The notes beneath the pieces were generated by a model, which saw nothing but the letters and a program-made list of their open reading frames with translations, did no database searches and was not told the origin of the DNA. A stretch of DNA of 64,000 nt from Staphylococcus nepalensis (GTDB taxonomy: Bacteria > Bacillota > Bacilli > Staphylococcales > Staphylococcaceae): positions 310,001 to 374,000 of the forward strand of contig NZ_BMCF01000002.1 in NCBI RefSeq assembly GCF_014635045.1, given 5' to 3'. The translations under genes were made by a program, and so were the position numbers. Position 1 is the stretch's first letter. Every line of letters begins with the position of its first letter. Shown one piece after another: positions 60,738 to 64,000 of this stretch.

Positions 60738-61985
60738 ATGGAAGATATCTATAAACTTATAGATGATATCAACTTACAGAAGTTAGATAACTTAGATACA
60801 CGTGTAAATGACGCGTTAAGTTCTCCAAAAGACGATGCACTCTTTATTCTTGGTGAAACATTATACAATTATGGTTTAATGCCACAAGGACTTGAGGTAT
60901 TCCGCACGCTTTACCACAAATACCCAGACGAAAGTGAGCTCTTAATCTATTTTATTGAGGGACTTATTGCTGAAGATCAAACTGATGAAGCTTTAGAATA
61001 CCTTAGTACAGTGGAATTATCTACAGAGCGTTTGATGTTAGAAGCAGATCTATATCAGCAATTAAATATGCTTGAAGTAGCCATTGATAAATTAGTAGAA
61101 GCCATTGACATTGAACCCAATGATCCAATTATACATTTTGCATTGGCAGAATTACTTTATTTTGATGGTCAATATCTACGCGCTTCTTCAGAATATGAAA
61201 CTGTGCTTGAAACAGGCGAATATCAAATAAACAACATTAATCTATTCTCACGTTTGGCTGATTGTAGTTTGCAAAGTGGTAATTATGGTGATGCGATTAA
61301 AATGTTTGATGAAATTAATGAAGATGAAATGGACTCTGAAATATACTTTAAAAAAGCGATTGCATATGAAAAGAATGATTTAACTCAAGAAGCCATCAAA
61401 TTAGTTCAAACATTATTATCAAAAGACCCAGATTTCCTCCAAGGCTATTTTTATTTACAACAATTATACGAAAACGAACATAACCATGCAGATGCGATTG
61501 AAATTGGTAAAGAAGGATTACGACTAAGTCAATTCTATAAAGAATTAATGGTCTCAACAGGTAGTATTGCTATTGAACATGGTGATGCAAATGAGGGTGT
61601 AGAATTGTTATTACAAGCTTTAGAAGTAGATAACGCATACCAAGAACCACTCTTAATCTTAAGTGATTTCTTTAGACAAGAAGAAGATTACAACGCACTT
61701 ATTGGACTATTGCAACATGTTGACGAAGAAGACTTAGATCCAGTGTTCATGTGGCATTTAGCACATGCGTTAGGCCAAGAAGAACGAGATAAAGAAGCTC
61801 AACACTTTTTTGAATTGGCTTATCCAACAATGCGTACACAATCTGCATTCTTAAGCGACTATTACTTCTATCTTGTAGAGATTGGTTATATTAAACAAGC
61901 TCAAAATATTTTAAATCAATTACTTGAAATGGACCCGTCAAATGAAACTTGGCACGATGAAGCTGAGCGATTGCAATCATTCTAA
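60738..61985 (+). CDS. ypiA: TPR-repeat protein (YpiA-like)
   Basis: A 415-residue cytoplasmic protein built almost entirely of tetratricopeptide repeats (for example LEVAIDKLVEAIDIEPND, YGDAIKMFDEIN, HADAIEIGKEGLRLS). Such scaffolds bind partner proteins; no enzyme motif is visible. It starts four bases after aroA with AGAGGG as RBS, the same order as aroA (aroE)-ypiA-ypiB in B. subtilis. Function unknown. Confidence 0.85.
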   Translation: MEDIYKLIDDINLQKLDNLDTRVNDALSSPKDDALFILGETLYNYGLMPQGLEVFRTLYHKYPDESELLIYFIEGLIAEDQTDEALEYLSTVELSTERLMLEADLYQQLNMLEVAIDKLVEAIDIEPNDPIIHFALAELLYFDGQYLRASSEYETVLETGEYQINNINLFSRLADCSLQSGNYGDAIKMFDEINEDEMDSEIYFKKAIAYEKNDLTQEAIKLVQTLLSKDPDFLQGYFYLQQLYENEHNHADAIEIGKEGLRLSQFYKELMVSTGSIAIEHGDANEGVELLLQALEVDNAYQEPLLILSDFFRQEEDYNALIGLLQHVDEEDLDPVFMWHLAHALGQEERDKEAQHFFELAYPTMRTQSAFLSDYYFYLVEIGYIKQAQNILNQLLEMDPSNETWHDEAERLQSF

Positions 61986-62006
61986 TTAGTTAGGAAGGTG
62001 AGTATA

Positions 62007-62567
62007 ATGACTGATACACTACAACAAGTAAAGGCTAGTTTTATTGAATATATATTATTCCAATATCGTTTTAAATCTAGAATAAGTGTATGGGTATTGA
62101 ATTTAATAAAATCCTCACCTGAGTTATTGCAACACATTCACTTTGTTGATGCATATATTTCTAATCACAACACGCTAGAAATCGCGACAGATAATACAAG
62201 TCAACCAGCGATAAAATTCACAATGCAAAATCAAGTAATGATTAACAATGACAAAATATTTGATTATATCGCGGATCAAAAGATATCTTTTGATATTAAA
62301 TTATATTTAAATCAAGAAGAAGTGCGAGATACAAAATTAGATGAATTATTATTAACTCAATTGCTAAATTCGCCATATTATGCGATATATATTCAAGATA
62401 TATATCGCATTCCATTATCGAAACAAAGCGAGTCTTCTATCATCAAACATTTACAAGATAACATTGACCTTAGTTTACAATTGCACGACAAGGATTTATT
62501 TTATCAATTATCTCAAATTCTTAATACTTTTAAGTTAAGAAATTTAAATATATTACCGAAGGATTGA
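62007..62567 (+). CDS. ypiB: YpiB family protein (UPF0302/IDEAL)
   Basis: A 186-residue protein with an N-terminal UPF0302 domain (about 1-110, FIEYILFQYRFKSRISVWVLN) and a short C-terminal IDEAL-like segment (DKDLFYQLSQILN). The ATG at 62007 follows GAAGGTGA; an in-frame GTG at 61998 overlaps it. Its function is unknown. It is tightly packed between ypiA and ypjA. Confidence 0.87.
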   Translation: MTDTLQQVKASFIEYILFQYRFKSRISVWVLNLIKSSPELLQHIHFVDAYISNHNTLEIATDNTSQPAIKFTMQNQVMINNDKIFDYIADQKISFDIKLYLNQEEVRDTKLDELLLTQLLNSPYYAIYIQDIYRIPLSKQSESSIIKHLQDNIDLSLQLHDKDLFYQLSQILNTFKLRNLNILPKD

Positions 62568-62571
62568 CAGT

Positions 62572-63174
62572 ATGAATATGAATACGCTCTGGCAACTTAT
62601 TATTTATAACAAAGGTATGTTGTATTTCTTATTAGTATGTAATTTATTAGGGACAATTTATGGGTATATTTGGTATGGTTCACAAATAAGTATTACACAA
62701 TGGCAATTCATACCTTTTGTGCCCGATAGCCCAACTGCATCGCTTTTTCTATGTATTGCTATCGCAGGTTTGATTATAGGCAAGAATTTGCCTATTATTG
62801 AAGCGCTCGCATTTGTTTCACTCATTAAATATGGTGTATGGGCTGTCATTATGAATATCATTTTATTTATTCAATACGATATGATTACAATCACAGGTTG
62901 TATGCTCATACTATCTCACGGTATTATGGCAATTGAAGCTTTCATTTTTTATCCAAGATTTAAAGTGACTATCGTAGCATTTTTTATAGCGATGGTATGG
63001 GTTTTCCACAATGACATCATCGATTATGTATTTATGCAATATCCTTATTATGATTTTATTGCGAGTCATGTCGAATCAATAGCTTATTTGGCATTTTGGT
63101 TAAGTATTATGCCTTTAGTGTTATATTTAAGTTTAACTCGATTTAAAAAGGATAAAATATTTGACCATTATTAA
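62572..63174 (+). CDS. ypjA: DUF1405 membrane protein (YpjA-like)
   Basis: A 200-residue integral membrane protein with about six hydrophobic segments and conserved FIPFVPDSPTASLF and SLIKYGVWAV motifs, the DUF1405 pattern. It begins 4 bases after ypiB with only a poor RBS, so coupled translation is likely. Two ATGs (62572 and 62578) are possible starts. Function unknown. Confidence 0.85.
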   Translation: MNMNTLWQLIIYNKGMLYFLLVCNLLGTIYGYIWYGSQISITQWQFIPFVPDSPTASLFLCIAIAGLIIGKNLPIIEALAFVSLIKYGVWAVIMNIILFIQYDMITITGCMLILSHGIMAIEAFIFYPRFKVTIVAFFIAMVWVFHNDIIDYVFMQYPYYDFIASHVESIAYLAFWLSIMPLVLYLSLTRFKKDKIFDHY

Positions 63175-63211
63175 CGTCCACAGTAAAATATTAATAAAGG
63201 AGTGAGGATTT

Positions 63212-63907
63212 TTGTCTTTTATTTATATGATTATATACTTTGTTATTTTAATGGTCTTGCCTCTATGGGCACAGCACAAGGTTAAATCTAACTATGAAAA
63301 GTATTCACAAGTAAGATCTACTAGTGGTAAAACAGGGCGAGAAGTGGCTCTTGAGATACTTCATTCAAACGGTATTTATGACGTAGATGTTGTAGAAGGA
63401 AAAGGTTTCTTAACAGATCATTATGATCCTAGTAAAAAAGTGCTTGTCTTATCACCAGCAAACTTTAGCAGACCTTCAGTAGCTGGTACTGCCATCGCAG
63501 CGCATGAGGTAGGCCACGCGATTCAACATGCGCAAGGTTACTTCTTCTTAAGATTTAGAACTTCGCTGGTACCTCTAGCTAATATTGGTAGTTCATTAGG
63601 TTATATGGCAGTATTTGCTGGTATTATTTTAACTAGTTTACAGAGCACATTAGGCTCTACCGCACTTTGGATTGGTATTGCTTTAATGTCATTTGCAGTA
63701 TTGTTTTCAATTATCACATTACCAGTTGAATTTGATGCAAGTAGTAGAGCGATGAAACAAATTAAAAGTTTAGACATCGTTAACGAAAATGAATATCGAC
63801 ATGCTAAGAAAGTACTATCTGCAGCTGCTATGACATATGTAGCATCAACTGCTGTAGCATTAGCAGAACTTGCACGTTTCATTTTAATTGCTAGATCAAG
63901 TGAATAA
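63212..63907 (+). CDS. yugP: Zinc metallopeptidase, YugP family
   Basis: A 231-residue membrane-anchored peptidase (Zn_peptidase_2). The zinc motif HEVGH has His98, Glu99 and His102 (AAHEVGHAIQHAQGY), and EFDASSRAMK supplies the likely third ligand; hydrophobic helices lie at 1-18, about 130-150, 155-175 and the C-terminus. The start is a TTG with AAGGAGTGAGG upstream. Substrates are unknown. It appears to be the last gene of the ypiA run, with a terminator just after it. Confidence 0.88.
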   Translation: MSFIYMIIYFVILMVLPLWAQHKVKSNYEKYSQVRSTSGKTGREVALEILHSNGIYDVDVVEGKGFLTDHYDPSKKVLVLSPANFSRPSVAGTAIAAHEVGHAIQHAQGYFFLRFRTSLVPLANIGSSLGYMAVFAGIILTSLQSTLGSTALWIGIALMSFAVLFSIITLPVEFDASSRAMKQIKSLDIVNENEYRHAKKVLSAAAMTYVASTAVALAELARFILIARSSE

Positions 63908-63921
63908 ACTATTAAGATATC

Positions 63922-63951
63922 TCCTATCATGTTTACATGGTAGGATTTTTT
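63922..63951 (+). terminator. Terminator after yugP
   Basis: TCCTATCATGT pairs with ACATGGTAGGA with a two-base loop, then a six-base T-run. Confidence 0.83.
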
Positions 63952-64000
63952 TATACCGCAAATATGATTATTGATTATAAAGACAGTGAAAATCTTAGAT

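Overview
This window is an ordinary, densely coded chromosomal segment of a low-GC Gram-positive bacterium, almost certainly a Staphylococcus other than S. aureus. The evidence is the gene order (efp-accBC-yqhY-nusB-xseAB-ispA-argR-recN-bkd, gnd-malA-zwf-rnz-proC, nudF-fur-xerD-scpAB-rluB-srrAB, fer-ypbB-recQ-ebpS, cmk-rpsA-der-gpsA-hup, hepS-menG-hepT-ndk-aroCBA), the staphylococcus-specific genes srrAB and ebpS, strong AGGAGG-type ribosome binding sites and frequent TTG/GTG starts. The species cannot be named from the sequence alone.

Layout. 1-5.7 kb: the end of a lipM-like octanoyltransferase, a membrane peptide and a lipoprotein on the minus strand, then yqhT-efp and the fatty-acid operon accB-accC-yqhY. 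5.8-12.5 kb: nusB-xseA-xseB-ispA with overlapping ends, argR-recN, and a phosphate butyryltransferase-like gene. 13-19.6 kb: the branched-chain 2-oxoacid dehydrogenase operon lpdV-bkdAA-bkdAB-bkdB, the bacilliredoxin brxB and a YqjA-type exporter. 20-28.7 kb: a 32-codon membrane peptide, an M20 peptidase, gnd, a decayed malR, malA, an AraC-type regulator and zwf. The last six form a sugar and pentose-phosphate area, and it is the only place with clear gene decay and a trace of an insertion sequence.

28.9-44.5 kb: rnz, proC, an SDR, an aldo/keto reductase, nudF, fur (with two PerR-type boxes), xerD, scpAB, rluB, the srrAB two-component system, an FMN riboswitch with ribU, ferredoxin, ypbB and recQ. 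44.6-64 kb: ebpS, ypdA (bacillithiol disulfide reductase), asparaginase, cmk, a four-domain S1 protein, der, gpsA, hup, the menaquinone side-chain cluster hepS-menG-hepT, ndk, aroC-aroB-aroA, and ypiA-ypiB-ypjA-yugP.

Functional links. The bkd complex makes branched acyl-CoA starters and accBC makes malonyl-CoA, both for membrane lipid. LipM, at the left edge, belongs to the lipoylation route needed by BkdB. ispA and hepS/hepT make prenyl chains, and menG finishes menaquinone, the redox pool usually linked to SrrAB sensing. brxB and ypdA both belong to the bacillithiol redox system. fur, PerR boxes and ferredoxin touch iron and peroxide control.

I found no tRNA, rRNA, CRISPR array, prophage, defence island or intact mobile element, and no convincing undescribed multi-gene system. 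The points worth a second look are small: malR decay with a retained cre/LacI-type operator, paired PerR boxes at fur, an unlisted 32-aa membrane peptide with its own RBS and terminator, an IS remnant, a ptb-like gene without buk or bcd partners, and several unexplained dyads.
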